Source of the DNA: Verrucomicrobiales bacterium
GTDB taxonomy: Bacteria; Verrucomicrobiota; Verrucomicrobiia; Limisphaerales; JAYPXF01
Length of the DNA stretch: 64,000 nt
Reading direction: 5' to 3'
Assembly (NCBI GenBank): GCA_002715965.1
Contig: PBAL01000058.1
Location: 1 to 64,000, forward strand
Under the pieces are notes generated by a model. The model was given only the letters and a program-made list of their open reading frames with translations, made no database searches and was not told the origin of the DNA. Made by a program: the position numbers and the translations under genes. Each line of letters begins with the position of its first letter. The stretch's first letter is position 1. Positions 63,956 to 64,000 of this stretch are shown here, piece after piece.

Positions 63956-64000
63956 TATCCGATCTGCGTCAGCCGCTTGAGGACGACCGCGGCTTGGGGA
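63949..64000 (-). CDS. C-terminal end of an unidentified protein (cut by the window edge)
   Basis: On the minus strand an open frame enters from the right edge and stops at TGA (63949-63951). The last 16 residues read PQAAVVLKRLTQIGYQ. Convergence with the desulfurase gene and overlap of 7 bp are plausible. Too short to identify; a chance frame is possible. Confidence 0.35.
   Translation of the reverse strand, partial: PQAAVVLKRLTQIGYQ

Overview
The window looks like a chromosomal segment of a Verrucomicrobiota bacterium, probably of the Limisphaerales/Pedosphaera type. Three things point there: Planctomycete/Verrucomicrobia families (two DUF1501 proteins, a PSCyt1/DUF1549/DUF1553 cytochrome, three PQQ-like propeller proteins, two sulfatases, a Tat-exported Gfo/Idh/MocA protein); a secreted subtilase ending in Ig-like domains and a C-terminal module common in that phylum; and generally absent Shine-Dalgarno sequences. 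This is inference from gene content. No rRNA, tRNA, CRISPR array, insertion sequence or prophage was recognised.

Layout. 1-3.4 kb: the lysine-rich tail of a histone-H1-like protein, a PolB-type exonuclease, a frameshifted membrane protein and a DUF1501 protein. 3.4-8.1 kb (minus): cytochrome/DUF1553 gene followed by its DUF1501 partner. 8.1-15 kb: a 600-bp intergenic region, two paralogous PQQ-like proteins flanking a broken thioredoxin-like lipoprotein, an NtrB/NtrC-like two-component pair and a cyclase-family protein. 16-22.3 kb: purB, mtnA, an O-antigen ligase/TPR protein and purE-purK. 22.4-26.3 kb: gene remnants (TPR fragment, prepilin with an 11-base homopolymer, a multiply frameshifted gene) around an intact beta-lactamase-NamZ fusion lipoprotein. 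26.3-35 kb: housekeeping genes (radC, hflX, msrA, parB, mnmE), an oxidoreductase/PIG-L deacetylase pair and a PfkB kinase. 35-43.3 kb: sulfatase, RidA, SDR, PQQ-like, DUF885, tcdA, DHH phosphoesterase. 43.3-49.5 kb: an intergenic inverted repeat, FKBP isomerase, cyanophycinase-like protein, PhoR-like kinase and a large subtilase. 49.6-54.6 kb: an ilvE-mcsA-mcsB-clpC operon. 54.6-64 kb: M81 peptidase and RraA, a frameshifted DUF3179 gene, a secreted Gly/Arg/Pro-rich repeat protein, a frameshifted prepilin, Gfo/Idh, an SBBP remnant, a sulfatase, cysteine desulfurase, and the end of one more gene.

How the genes work together. Sulfatases, Gfo/Idh oxidoreductases, PIG-L deacetylase and the cytochrome/DUF1501 pair fit a polysaccharide-degrading lifestyle. 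The most coherent system is mcsA-mcsB-clpC, a protein-arginine-phosphorylation degradation module best known from Gram-positives, with the McsB pArg-site motif conserved. The least explained gene is the Gly/Arg-rich secreted repeat protein at 57.9-58.8 kb.

Several non-housekeeping genes are broken by one-base shifts, two of them at or next to homopolymers, and one by an in-frame stop. I cannot tell natural decay or phase variation from sequencing error, except that the in-frame amber codon is not an indel. All unbroken assignments rest on reading motifs by eye, not on a database search.
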